A stretch of DNA of 64,000 nucleotides from Pseudomonas sp. dw_612 (GCF_018449725.1 NZ_JAAVVC010000001.1:496001-560000), one strand, 5' to 3'; numbered from the stretch's first letter, positions 54,182-63,199 are shown. Numbers and translations: made by a program. Notes: generated from the sequence alone by a model not told the origin.

Positions 54182-54928
54182 ATGACTACTCAGAACCTCA
54201 GCGGCAAAGTGGCTTTGATTCAAGGCGGATCCCGCGGCATCGGCGCAGCCATCGTCAAACGCCTGGCCGCTGAAGGCGCCGCGGTTGCCTTCACCTACGT
54301 CAGCTCCACCGCCAAGGCAGAAGAATTGCAAAACAGCATCACCGGCAACGGTGGCAAAGCCCTCGCCATCAAAGCCGACAGCGCTGACGCCGACGCCATT
54401 CGCAACGCCGTGACCGCCACCGTCGACGCCTTCGGTCGCCTGGACATCCTGGTCAACAACGCCGGTGTGCTGGCCGTCGCCCCACTGGAAGATTTCAAAC
54501 TCGAAGACTTCGACCAGACCTTGGCCATCAACGTGCGCAGCGTATTCATCGCCACCCAGGCCGCCGCCAAACACATGACCGAAGGCGGTCGCATCATCAA
54601 CATCGGCAGCACCAACGCCGACCGCATGCCCTTCGCCGGTGGCGGCCCGTACGCGATGAGCAAAGCGGCGCTGGTCGGCCTGACCAAAGGTTTGTCCCGC
54701 GACCTCGGTCCGCGCGGCATCACCGTCAACAACGTGCAACCGGGCCCGGTCGACACCGACATGAACCCGGCCAGCGGCGACTTTGCCGAGAGTCTGATCC
54801 CGTTGATGGCCGTGGGTCGTTATGGCAAAGCGGAAGAGATCGCCAGTTTCGTCGCTTACCTGGTTGGCCCGGAAGCGGGTTACATCACCGGTGCGAGCCT
54901 GACGATTGATGGTGGTTTTGGCGCCTGA
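54182..54928 (+). CDS. short-chain dehydrogenase/reductase
   Basis: The 248-residue product is a classical SDR: cofactor loop GGSRGIGAA near 15-23, NNAG near 91-94, the catalytic YAMSK near 156-160 with an upstream serine (GSTNADRM), and the C-terminal TGASLTIDGGFGA. It should be a cytoplasmic NAD(P)H-dependent oxidoreductase; the substrate is not known. ATG 54182 has GGAG 6 bases upstream. It is divergent from the LysR gene, a standard regulator-target pair. Confidence 0.88.
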   Translation: MTTQNLSGKVALIQGGSRGIGAAIVKRLAAEGAAVAFTYVSSTAKAEELQNSITGNGGKALAIKADSADADAIRNAVTATVDAFGRLDILVNNAGVLAVAPLEDFKLEDFDQTLAINVRSVFIATQAAAKHMTEGGRIINIGSTNADRMPFAGGGPYAMSKAALVGLTKGLSRDLGPRGITVNNVQPGPVDTDMNPASGDFAESLIPLMAVGRYGKAEEIASFVAYLVGPEAGYITGASLTIDGGFGA

Positions 54929-54950
54929 TGAGCTAAAAACAAAATCAAAT

Positions 54951-55040
54951 GTGGGAGCGGGCTTGCTCGCGAAGGCAGTGTGTCAGCCGACATCAATGTT
55001 GTCTGACGCTGCCTCTTCGCGAGCAAGCCCGCTCCCACAT
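54951..55040. repeat. REP-like inverted repeat, type A
   Basis: Arms TGTGGGAGCGGGCTTGCTCG and complement. It lies between the SDR gene and the convergent HAD gene and ends 9 bases before the HAD stop. Confidence 0.9.
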
Positions 55041-55048
55041 TTACTGCA

Positions 55049-55744
55049 TCAGGCCCATTCGAGTGCTGGCAAACCGCATGCACTCGGCGTGAATGCCTTC
55101 AACGTACGAAGAATCCCATCCGCATGTGCGTACTTTTCGTCCGCCATGGCCGCATCCGGGATCGCAATCGCGGTCATCCCCGCCGCTTTCGCCGCTGTGA
55201 CGCCAAAGGGCGAATCCTCGAACACCAGGCAATCCTCCGGCGCAACACCGAGGCGCCGCGCAGCGGTCAGGAAGATGTCCGGCGCTGGTTTGGCCGCGCC
55301 GACTTCCGGATCATCGGCGGTAACAACGAAGTCAAACAGCGCAAACCAGTCGCGGTGCAACGTGGTTTTCTGGCCGAACGATTGGCGAGAAGAACTGGTG
55401 CCCACCGCAATCGGAATGTTATTGGCCTTCAAATGCCGAACCAGTTCCTCGGCACCCGGCATCGCCAGTGCCTTGGGGAAACGCTCGCGCATCAGCGGCT
55501 CGCGGATCACCAGGAACTCTTCGGCGGTGATCGGCAAATCCAGCGCTTCGACCACATAACGCGCCAGGTCGCCCGCGCCACGGCCGATGATGTTCTGCTT
55601 GATGCTCCAGTCGAAGGTCCGGCCGTAACGCTCGACAATCATCGACGTGACCTCGGTGTAAATGCCCTCCGTGTCCAGCAGCAAGCCATCCATGTCGAAA
55701 ATAACGGCCTTGATCGGGCCGAATGCTTTCAGTGGTGCATTCAT
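55049..55744 (-). CDS. HAD family hydrolase (phosphoglucomutase-like subgroup)
   Basis: The 231-residue product is a HAD phosphatase of the beta-phosphoglucomutase/GS1-like group: FDMDGLLLDTE (residues 15-25) carries the DxD pair, TSSSR near 113-117 is motif II, and FEDSPFGVTAA near 168-178 is motif IV. The substrate is probably a small sugar or nucleotide phosphate, not known. ATG 55744 (MNAPLKAF) was chosen; an ATG nine codons upstream (55771) is possible. Confidence 0.85.
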   Translation of the reverse strand: MNAPLKAFGPIKAVIFDMDGLLLDTEGIYTEVTSMIVERYGRTFDWSIKQNIIGRGAGDLARYVVEALDLPITAEEFLVIREPLMRERFPKALAMPGAEELVRHLKANNIPIAVGTSSSRQSFGQKTTLHRDWFALFDFVVTADDPEVGAAKPAPDIFLTAARRLGVAPEDCLVFEDSPFGVTAAKAAGMTAIAIPDAAMADEKYAHADGILRTLKAFTPSACGLPALEWA

Positions 55745-56007
55745 CGCATCTGATCCGTTTTTTAATGACATCCCAGGCGGCTCAGGTACGGCCAGTACTC
55801 GGATCGATTAAAGGGTTCAGCAGCATAACGAGCACGGCTGGCATAGGGCAACGGGCAATCCCCCGATGGATAAGAAAACCTGCACGTCCGTGCTGCCCAT
55901 GATTTAGAGATTATCCCTACAGCAAACACCTCCTTTCCCGACTTCTTTCCTCGCTGATCCCCCGCAAAGTCTCGCGCTCCTTAATTGAAGCGCGCGAGTG
56001 ACTGCGA
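55745..56007. other. intergenic region before the Rhs gene
   Basis: No gene is seen. A palindrome CTCGCGC/GCGCGAG (55971-55998) lies just before the Rhs start, with a T-rich stretch upstream (55924-55952). The Rhs ATG has only a weak GAGTGA site. Confidence 0.4.
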
Positions 56008-59000
56008 ATGTTCGACCCCGATCGACTCCTGGCCCTGAACAACACCATCGGCCTGCTGGTGGTCGCCTCCATGAACCCGGAGCAACCGAACGTCGAAACG
56101 TTGCTCGGTGAGTTCCGTCTCTGCCTTAACGACTATGAGCGCTGGGCGGAAAACTTTTGGAGCGGTTGGGCGCTGGACGTCGAGCAGGTGTTCAGGGTCG
56201 GCAATGATGTTCGCCTCAGCGCGCCACTGAATCCCCCCAAACCTGTCAGCTCTGTCGTTGCTCAATGCCCCGCCGCCGGCCCCTTGACCCTGGTGCACAT
56301 GTTCGAGGCGGCGCGTTTCGTGCCGATCGGCAATACGCCGGTGATGCTCGAGCCGGTCATCGCGAATCGCAACGGCGAGCTGACATTCGGCGAGCCCGTC
56401 CACAAGACCATCGGCCCGAGCGGCATTCTTGAGGTTTCCGACTGTCAACGGGGCCAGCGTTATCGCATCACCTTCTTTCCCGATGTTTCCGCCGAGCACA
56501 TCAAAGTGCTATATGCCTCTTATCAAGGCCTGATCGACGAGCTGGAAGGCTGGTTGCGTGCCGAGTGGACCGCTGAATTCGAGCCGTTGTGGGCGGAGTT
56601 CGCCAGCGCCGGATTCCGCGAACGCTTTGGCCTGCTGCAAGAGGCGGACTGGCGGGGTGTCGAAAAATCGTTGCAGGGTATTTGGGATGACGTGAAACAG
56701 GTCTATGCCCTGCTCGCGGACCTGCAAGCCAACAGCGAAAAACTGTTGGAGTACCTGACCCAAGCCGAACTGGACGCGCTGCTTCTTGCCTCTGCCGACG
56801 CCATCGCCAATGGCTTGCTGCTGCTGAGCGACGAGCCGCTGCTGTTCATTCACCTCGCCGCGTTTACCAGTTGGCTGAGGATGCTGCCGCCGCAGTTCGC
56901 CGCCGAGGTGGTGGCGGAAATTCGCACCGAGTTGTTGATCGCGTTTGTGTTGATGGCGGTGACCGGCCCGATGGGCGTGAGGGTCGGTTTAAGCGTCAAA
57001 GTGCTGGGCAAAGTCAAATCGCCACGGGCCCGACAGTGGCTGGCGGCGGCCACTTTGCGCCTGAGCGAATTGACCGAAAAATCAAGACTGACTGATCACG
57101 CAGGCGCGTTTAAACCGCTGGCGGTCAATGCGCGCCACGCGCCTTTGAATCCGACGCCGACCTTGCCACTGGAGATTCGCAACGGTGAGGCACCGATTCT
57201 GGTGGTGAAAAATCCGGCGCCCATCGCCCGGAATAAAACGGACGCGCAAACGCGATTGGTCCGACACGAACCTCACGACGATGCGCCGGACCAGGCGAAA
57301 AACCCCAACGGCGACAGTGCCGATTGCGGGTCATTGACCTGCACCAATGGCTGTCCGGTGTCGATGGTCACCGGCGAAGAACTGCTGACCCTGACCGATG
57401 GTTCGCTGGACGGGATCCTGCCCTTCGACTTCACCCGGCTGTATCGCACCAGTGCAGTGGAGCTGGACTGTGGGCTGGGCTGGGGCTGGACGCATTCCCT
57501 CGCCCACCGCCTGGAGCTGGACGACCAGCAGGTCATCTGGATCGACCATGAAAACCGTCGTACGACGTTTCCGCTGCCGAATGTCGAACGCCCGACAATC
57601 CATAACAGCCTGTCGCGAGCGGCGATTTATTTGGGGGATCAGCCGCAGGAGCTGATTGTCGCGATGGCGGGCGAAACGCCGCGGTTTTACCACTTCCACA
57701 ACGGGCGGCTGACGGCGATCAGCGATGCCTACGGCAACCGGCTACAGATCACCCGCGATCGCCAGGACCGCATTCAACGCCTCGACAACGGTGCCGGGCG
57801 CTCGCTGCGTTTGTGTTACGAGCGTCGACATCTGGTCGCTGTCGAATATCAGACGTTTCATCCCGCCGAAACGCTGAGCGACGCCTGGCGTACAGAGCAG
57901 GCGCTGGTTTCCTACCGCTACGACGCCCGCCATCGCCTGATCGAAGCGACCAATGCCGCGGGCGAAAGCGAACGCTACGACTACGACGATCAACACGTGA
58001 TCCTCCAGCGGCAATTGGCCGGTGGGGCGAGTTTCTTCTGGGAGTGGGAAAAGTCCGGCAAGGCTGCGCGATGCGTCCGGCACCGGGCTTCATTTTCGCA
58101 GACGGACACGGCGTACACCTGGGATGACCAAGGTGGCGTCGTGGTTAGAAACGTCGACGGCAGTGAAGAGGTTTACGTCCACGACGACCGGGCGCGGCTG
58201 GTGCGCAGGGTTGAGCTGGACGGTGGCGAACACCTCAAGACCTACGACGATCACGGCCGACTGATTGCCGAGCAGGATCCGCTCGGTGCGGTGACCGAAT
58301 ACCGCTACGACGAAGTCGGACGCCTCGTGGCGCTGATTCCGCCGGAAGACGAGCCGACGTCCTACGAGTATCGCAACGGTTTCCTGCACGCGCGGCGGCG
58401 CGGCAAAGCAGTGTGGAAGTATCAGCGCAATGCTCAAGGGGATGTGACCGAGGCGACCGATCCGGATGGTCAGGCCAGCCACTATCACTACGACGCGCAG
58501 GGGCGTTTGCAGTCAATCCGTTATCCGGACACCAGTCGGCATGTGTTTGTCAGGAACGGTCTGGGGCAATTGATCGAAGAGACGTTGCCGGACGGCGGGC
58601 AACGGCGGTTTTCCTACGACGCTCTGGGGCGACGGATTACCCGTCAGGACGAACAGGGTGCCGTCACCCGTTACCAATGGGATGCTGTCGGCCGACTGAT
58701 CCAGACGACTTTACCTACAGGCGCCATCCGCGCTTTCAGCTACAACGCCTACGGCAAGATCACCGCTGAACAGGATGAGCTGGGGCGTATCACTCGCTAC
58801 GAGTATGCCGACGATCTGCATCTGGTCAGCCGCCGGATCAATCCCGACGGCACCCAGCTGAAATATCGCTACGACAATGCGCAACTTCTGCTGACGGAAA
58901 TCGAAAACGAATCCGGCGAAAAATATCAGCTGGACTACACGCCGAACGGATTGATCCGACAGGAAACCGGATTCGACGCACAGCGCACGGCGTATGCCTA

Positions 59001-60882
59001 CGACCTCAACGGGCATCTGCTGGAAAAAACCGAGTTCGGCGATGACGGCTCGACACTCGTCACCGGTTACCAGCGGGACTCCGCCGGGCGCTTGTTGGTC
59101 AAGACCCTGCCCGATGGCATCAAGGTCGAATACCGCTACGACAGCCTCGGCCGCATGGTCAGCGTTGACGACAGCCATGACCATCCGTTGGAGTTCGAAT
59201 ACGACCAGCAAGACCGACTGATCACTGAGCATCAGGGCTGGGGCACCTTGCGTTATGGCTATGACACTTGCGGCCAGCTCAACCACGTTCGCCTGCCCGA
59301 CAACAGCAAACTCGACTTCCACCATGCCAAGGGCGGCGTGCTGACCGCCATCGACCTCAATGGCGCAAGGCTGACGACGCACACATTCGCCGCCGGTCGC
59401 GAACAACAGCGCCAACAAGGCTTGTTGCTCAGCGACTACCAGTACGACGACCAGGGTCGCCTGAAAGCCCATTCTGTCAGCCAACAGCGCCAACCGCTGT
59501 ATCGCCGCGATTATGCCTACAGCGCCAACGGCAATCTCGACCACATCGCCGACACTCGTCACGGCCAACGCAGCTACCAGTACGACCCGCTCGACCGGCT
59601 GATCCGCGTCCGCCACTCCCGCGACCACGTGCCGGAAAGCTTCGCCCACGATCCGGCGGGCAACCTGCTGATGCAGGATCGCCCCGGTGTGGCGAGCGTT
59701 AAAGGCAATCGCCTGCTGATGCAGGGCGACCGGCATTACGACTACGACGCCTTCGGCAATCTCATTCGCGAACGGCGTGGCACTGCGCAAAAACTCGTTA
59801 CCGAATATCGCTACGACTGCCAGCACCGGTTAGTGCAGGTCACTTTGCCGGATGGGCGTTGTGCGAATTATCGCTACGACGCCTTCGGCCGCCGCATTGC
59901 CAAAACGGTCGACGGCAAAACCACCGAATTCTTCTGGCAAGGCGATCAGGTGGTCGCCGAAAGCGGTCGCGAACATTACCGCAGCTATATCTACGAACCC
60001 GGCACCTTCCGCCCACTGGCCATGCTCGACGGCAAAGGCCCGCGCCAGGCCTGCCCGTTCTACTACCAACTCGACCACCTCGGCACCCCACAGGAACTGA
60101 CCGACTACAGCGGCGAAATCGTCTGGGCGGCGCAATACACAGCCTATGGCCGACTGACCCGCCTCAGCCGCGACACCCATCAGGTGCTGGACCAGCCGTT
60201 GCGGTTTCAGGGGCAGTACTTCGATGCGGAGACGGGGCTGCACTACAACCGGCATCGGTATTACAACCCGGATGTTGGACGGTATCTGACGCTGGATCCG
60301 GTGAAGTTGGCTGGGGGGTTGAACCAGTACCAGTACACGCAGAATCCGACGGGGTGGGTTGATCCGTTAGGGTTGAACACTTGCCCTGGAACGGATGGGT
60401 GCAAAAGGCCAGTGGATGGGCAGGAGGATCCGGCTGGGAAGGTTTGGGTTGATGAAGGAGAACCTGAAACTCCAACCCCAAAACCCAAAAACTACTATTC
60501 GTATCGGGGTGACTCACGAGAGTCTTGGGAGATTTTTGAGGCAGGATTTGAGCCATTGGGCGACAGTACAGACCTCTACTTACATGCATTGGACAACAGA
60601 AGTCCTCCCAGCTTTTTCGTCAGCACCTCGATTTCGGAAAAGGAAGCCATAAAATTTGCAACAGGCTACGGTTTTGATGACGGGTTCGTTTATGTATTAA
60701 AGAATGTTCGCGGAATCGATGTAAATAAAGAGCTTGGACTGATGTCACCTCACAGACGTGAAATTGAAATAGCTGTTCCGGGGGGAGTCAATAATCAGAA
60801 CATTGTCGGTGTTACACCTGTTCATGCCGATGGTAGTTATAAAGGCTACTCAATACCAAATCCGTACAGGAAACTTCCATGA
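56008..60882 (+). CDS. Rhs polymorphic toxin with C-terminal ADP-ribosyltransferase-like domain
   Basis: The 1,624-residue product is an Rhs/YD-repeat protein. Residues 1-440 form a non-repeat N-terminal region with a hydrophobic stretch near 310-330 and no PAAR motif. GCPVSMVTGEELL near 450 opens the DUF6531-like shell entry, then dozens of YD repeats (YRYD, YDYD, YEYD forms) to about 1,400. The core ends with GGLNQYQYTQNPTGW and DPLGL at 1452-1456, the usual self-cleavage border. The final 168 residues hold YRGDSR (R1500), STS (1539-1541) and E1585-x-E1587, the R-STS-ExE set of cholera-toxin-type mono-ADP-ribosyltransferases. Base composition drops in this tail, as expected for a swapped toxin module. 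No T6SS genes lie in the window. Confidence 0.88.
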   Translation: MFDPDRLLALNNTIGLLVVASMNPEQPNVETLLGEFRLCLNDYERWAENFWSGWALDVEQVFRVGNDVRLSAPLNPPKPVSSVVAQCPAAGPLTLVHMFEAARFVPIGNTPVMLEPVIANRNGELTFGEPVHKTIGPSGILEVSDCQRGQRYRITFFPDVSAEHIKVLYASYQGLIDELEGWLRAEWTAEFEPLWAEFASAGFRERFGLLQEADWRGVEKSLQGIWDDVKQVYALLADLQANSEKLLEYLTQAELDALLLASADAIANGLLLLSDEPLLFIHLAAFTSWLRMLPPQFAAEVVAEIRTELLIAFVLMAVTGPMGVRVGLSVKVLGKVKSPRARQWLAAATLRLSELTEKSRLTDHAGAFKPLAVNARHAPLNPTPTLPLEIRNGEAPILVVKNPAPIARNKTDAQTRLVRHEPHDDAPDQAKNPNGDSADCGSLTCTNGCPVSMVTGEELLTLTDGSLDGILPFDFTRLYRTSAVELDCGLGWGWTHSLAHRLELDDQQVIWIDHENRRTTFPLPNVERPTIHNSLSRAAIYLGDQPQELIVAMAGETPRFYHFHNGRLTAISDAYGNRLQITRDRQDRIQRLDNGAGRSLRLCYERRHLVAVEYQTFHPAETLSDAWRTEQALVSYRYDARHRLIEATNAAGESERYDYDDQHVILQRQLAGGASFFWEWEKSGKAARCVRHRASFSQTDTAYTWDDQGGVVVRNVDGSEEVYVHDDRARLVRRVELDGGEHLKTYDDHGRLIAEQDPLGAVTEYRYDEVGRLVALIPPEDEPTSYEYRNGFLHARRRGKAVWKYQRNAQGDVTEATDPDGQASHYHYDAQGRLQSIRYPDTSRHVFVRNGLGQLIEETLPDGGQRRFSYDALGRRITRQDEQGAVTRYQWDAVGRLIQTTLPTGAIRAFSYNAYGKITAEQDELGRITRYEYADDLHLVSRRINPDGTQLKYRYDNAQLLLTEIENESGEKYQLDYTPNGLIRQETGFDAQRTAYAYDLNGHLLEKTEFGDDGSTLVTGYQRDSAGRLLVKTLPDGIKVEYRYDSLGRMVSVDDSHDHPLEFEYDQQDRLITEHQGWGTLRYGYDTCGQLNHVRLPDNSKLDFHHAKGGVLTAIDLNGARLTTHTFAAGREQQRQQGLLLSDYQYDDQGRLKAHSVSQQRQPLYRRDYAYSANGNLDHIADTRHGQRSYQYDPLDRLIRVRHSRDHVPESFAHDPAGNLLMQDRPGVASVKGNRLLMQGDRHYDYDAFGNLIRERRGTAQKLVTEYRYDCQHRLVQVTLPDGRCANYRYDAFGRRIAKTVDGKTTEFFWQGDQVVAESGREHYRSYIYEPGTFRPLAMLDGKGPRQACPFYYQLDHLGTPQELTDYSGEIVWAAQYTAYGRLTRLSRDTHQVLDQPLRFQGQYFDAETGLHYNRHRYYNPDVGRYLTLDPVKLAGGLNQYQYTQNPTGWVDPLGLNTCPGTDGCKRPVDGQEDPAGKVWVDEGEPETPTPKPKNYYSYRGDSRESWEIFEAGFEPLGDSTDLYLHALDNRSPPSFFVSTSISEKEAIKFATGYGFDDGFVYVLKNVRGIDVNKELGLMSPHRREIEIAVPGGVNNQNIVGVTPVHADGSYKGYSIPNPYRKLP

Positions 60883-61271
60883 AGACAATTGAAATTACGA
60901 TAAGCTCAGGGAATACTACTGAGACAGCCAAGATCGAATGTGACCGGCAAAAACCGTGCTTAACTTTCACAATGCAAAGTGGTTTAAAAAAGACATACTC
61001 AGCGTCTGACCTTTACTTATGTTTAGGGATGTTGAGGGCCGACTTTCCAGACATAAAATTCCTATGTAAAGGCGCGAAACTTAACGTATATCCCTCGCGC
61101 ATGTGCTCTCAAATGGCTGGTGGAGTAGTCGCCTATGAAATGAGCATGGGGAAACCTGCCGAACGAGAAGATATCGTAAATATCTTCGACTATGAGGACA
61201 AGGGCATCACCAATGACATTGAACAACAGCAGGAATTCTACAAGCGTTGGATCGAATCCCTAGCGCACTAG
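60879..61271 (+). CDS. putative immunity protein of the Rhs toxin
   Basis: The 130-residue product has no family I can recognise. It overlaps the Rhs stop by 4 bases (ATGA) and is AT-richer than its neighbours, the standard layout of a cognate immunity gene. It is predicted to be cytoplasmic and mostly beta then helical, with an acidic C-terminal third (EDIVNIFDYEDKG). No signal peptide or membrane helix is seen, which fits protection against a toxin acting in the cytoplasm. The immunity role rests on position only. Confidence 0.65.
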   Translation: MKTIEITISSGNTTETAKIECDRQKPCLTFTMQSGLKKTYSASDLYLCLGMLRADFPDIKFLCKGAKLNVYPSRMCSQMAGGVVAYEMSMGKPAEREDIVNIFDYEDKGITNDIEQQQEFYKRWIESLAH

Positions 61272-61312
61272 CATGGGGTACTAGGGGGCGAATGATTCAC
61301 CCCCTGCATCCC

Positions 61313-61531
61313 TCAACTCGGCTCCCCCGACCCATCCTCCCCCGCAATATCCGGATCATCCGGACTCGCCTCCACATCCCCCCGCTTCACATCATCATTC
61401 GGTACCTGCTCCACCCCCGCGTCATCCTCATCATCGGGCGGACGCTGATCACGGCTCAGGGAATCAGTAGGCGAAGGCAGCGGATATTCAGGGGTTTCGT
61501 CAGCATCAGTGACGTTCGGATCAGCGTTCAT
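61313..61531 (-). CDS. small acidic disordered protein
   Basis: The 72-residue product (MNADPNVTDADETPEY...) is rich in D, E, P and S with no predicted fold, so very acidic. ATG 61531 has AGAGG 6 bases upstream, which supports real translation. A further acidic gene follows upstream at 61617-61802. No family or function is recognised. Similar short acidic proteins occur in other Pseudomonas genomes. Confidence 0.6.
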   Translation of the reverse strand: MNADPNVTDADETPEYPLPSPTDSLSRDQRPPDDEDDAGVEQVPNDDVKRGDVEASPDDPDIAGEDGSGEPS

Positions 61532-61616
61532 AAAGCACCTCTCGAAGGGCCTGAAAAGCAGGCCCTGATAGTTCGAGGATGGTGTTACGCAGACGTTCGA
61601 TCCGAGGGACGATCGG

Positions 61617-61802
61617 TCAATCTTCGTCTGCATCTTCCTCTTCGTACTCAGTGTTGCCCACATCCCCTGCATCGTCAGAGTCGTTGAGCGGCACGGTCGC
61701 ATCGTCCATCAACGACCCCGGGTCTTCATTGCCAGGATCGTTCAAATACGGCACGCCCGTGGAGTCGTCGTCCTTATCCTTGTCTTCGGTTTCAAGTGTC
61801 AT
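61617..61802 (-). CDS. small acidic disordered protein
   Basis: The 61-residue product (MTLETEDKDKDDDSTG...) is extremely acidic, ending EYEEEDADED. ATG 61802 has TGAGG 6-7 bases upstream; a GTG at 61814 is less likely. It resembles the neighbouring 72-residue protein in composition but not clearly in sequence. Function unknown. Confidence 0.6.
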   Translation of the reverse strand: MTLETEDKDKDDDSTGVPYLNDPGNEDPGSLMDDATVPLNDSDDAGDVGNTEYEEEDADED

Positions 61803-61931
61803 GGCACGCCTCACGATTTTCAGGGACTGTATGAAGTTCGGGGCGTCTTACAACCAAGCGTTTCAGAGCCCGCGACTCACAAATACAAACCCGTCGCATG
61901 GCCGGGTTTGTCCTGTCGCTAGACAGTCAAA

Positions 61932-62354
61932 CTAGCGATGTTTGTTTCTGTGTTTATTCTTGTGCTTATGGCCGCCACCGGAATGGGAGCTGCCGCTGTC
62001 GCTACCCAGGTTGTTGCCGACTGCACCACCCGCGGCACCACCCAGGCCTGCGCCGATGGTCGAACCGGTGGAGCCGCCCAAACTATGGCCGACCACCGAA
62101 CCACCCGCCGCTCCGATACCACCACCGACGGCCGCTTCTGTGCGGCTGCCCTTGCGCGCGCCGACCGCGCTGCCTGCCGCGCCACCCACACCTGCGCCGA
62201 TCGCTGCGCCGGTGCTGCCGCCCATTTGCTGGCCGACCACATTACCCAGCGCACCACCAAGGCCACCGCCAACCGCTGCGGTGCCATCGCCGGCCGCAAT
62301 GGCGCCCTGAGCGACCAAAAGACCAAGAACCAACGTGGACAATGTCAAACGCAT
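61932..62354 (-). CDS. glycine-zipper protein, paralogue 1
   Basis: The 140-residue product has a signal peptide (MRLTLSTLVLGLLVAQGAIA, cleaved near 20) and then long glycine-zipper repeats (GGALGNVVGQ, GAAIGAGVGGAAGSAVG), ending in a basic His/Lys tail HKHKNKHRNKHR. It is probably an outer-membrane or periplasmic glycine-zipper protein. ATG 62354 is the conserved start. It is a tandem paralogue of the gene at 62521-62892. Confidence 0.75.
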   Translation of the reverse strand: MRLTLSTLVLGLLVAQGAIAAGDGTAAVGGGLGGALGNVVGQQMGGSTGAAIGAGVGGAAGSAVGARKGSRTEAAVGGGIGAAGGSVVGHSLGGSTGSTIGAGLGGAAGGAVGNNLGSDSGSSHSGGGHKHKNKHRNKHR

Positions 62355-62477
62355 GATATGAACCTCAATTCCGTATTGGGGGAGCGCAAGTGTCTCAACC
62401 TGCTCCCACACTACTCTGCTAGTCGAGAGGGTTGTAAGAGTTTGGAGACCCGCTGAAAAAAAACGTTCAGAAACGAA

Positions 62478-62505
62478 AAAGCCCGGCATTACGCCAGGCT
62501 TCTTG
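62478..62505. terminator. terminator between the two glycine-zipper genes
   Basis: AAGCC(C)GGC and GCC(A)GGCTT pair around ATTA. On the minus strand it follows the 62521-62892 gene and ends in a T-run. Confidence 0.8.
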
Positions 62506-62520
62506 GGCTGACCTTCAGGA

Positions 62521-62892
62521 TCAGTGGCGCTTGTGGCCTTTCGACAGGTTGGTACCGACCGCGCCGCCCGCTGCACCGCCCAAACCGGCGCCGATGGTTG
62601 CACCGGTCTTGCCGCCCAGGCTGTTGCCGATCACCGAACCGCCCGCAGCGCCGACGCCGCCGCCGATAGCCGCTTTGGTACGGCTGCCCTTCGGAGCGGC
62701 AATCGCGCTGCCGGCTGCGCCCGCTACGCCAGCACCAATCGCTGCGCCGGTGCTGCCGCCCATTTTCTGGCCAACGACATTACCCAGCGCGCCACCCAGA
62801 CCACCACCGAGCGCGGCAGTGCCTTGACCGGCAGCCATCGCACCTTGAGTAACCAGAAGCCCCAGAACCAGAGCAGGCAGTGTTAAACGCAT
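62521..62892 (-). CDS. glycine-zipper protein, paralogue 2
   Basis: The 123-residue product has a signal peptide (MRLTLPALVLGLLVTQGAMA) and the same glycine-zipper pattern as its downstream neighbour (GGALGNVVGQKMGGSTGAAI...). It ends NLSKGHKRH, without the long His/Lys tail. The two are about two-thirds identical by eye over the shared part, so a recent tandem duplication is likely. Each has its own start and a terminator between them. Function unknown, presumably envelope-linked. Confidence 0.75.
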   Translation of the reverse strand: MRLTLPALVLGLLVTQGAMAAGQGTAALGGGLGGALGNVVGQKMGGSTGAAIGAGVAGAAGSAIAAPKGSRTKAAIGGGVGAAGGSVIGNSLGGKTGATIGAGLGGAAGGAVGTNLSKGHKRH

Positions 62893-63035
62893 GACGAAAA
62901 CCTCAAAAAAGGGGGATACGAAAAGGCGGAGATTGAATGCTTTAGTGAAGGCAAAGTCCAGCCACAAACCGGCTCAACCTCGCTATCGGCGACGGTTGGA
63001 CAGCGTTTATGGAAAAGGTTTTATGACAGACAAAA

Positions 63036-63127
63036 AAAAGCCCGCTGGGGAGACGGGCTGGAGTATTGCTTTCTAACGGATGAGCTGAGACTACGTAGGA
63101 CCTTGTGAAAAGTTTGTGAAACAAAAG
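63036..63127 (-). ncRNA. candidate small RNA
   Basis: A sigma-70-like promoter on the minus strand reads TTGACT (complement of 63158-63163), an 18-base spacer and GATAAG (complement of 63134-63139). Transcription would start near 63127 and end at a strong terminator, AGCCCG...CGGGCT followed by T8 (complement of 63034-63060). The roughly 92-base product can form a stem TTGTG/CACAA at its 5' end. No credible protein is encoded. Not recognised as a named RNA. Confidence 0.45.
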
Positions 63128-63175
63128 CCACAACTTATCTGTGAGGCATTTCCCGGCAGTCAAACGCCAGAAATG

Positions 63176-63199
63176 AAAAACCCCGCACAATGGCGGGGT
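63176..63199 (-). terminator. terminator of the CxxC protein gene
   Basis: ACCCCGC (63180-63186) pairs with GCGGGGT (63193-63199), with an A-run before it that gives a T-run on the minus strand. It lies directly after the 63214-63402 gene and just upstream of the small RNA promoter. Confidence 0.85.

Noticed and set aside
62942..63190. 82-codon minus-strand frame across the candidate small RNA
   Set aside because: No good start or ribosome binding site; it crosses both the promoter and terminator of the candidate RNA.
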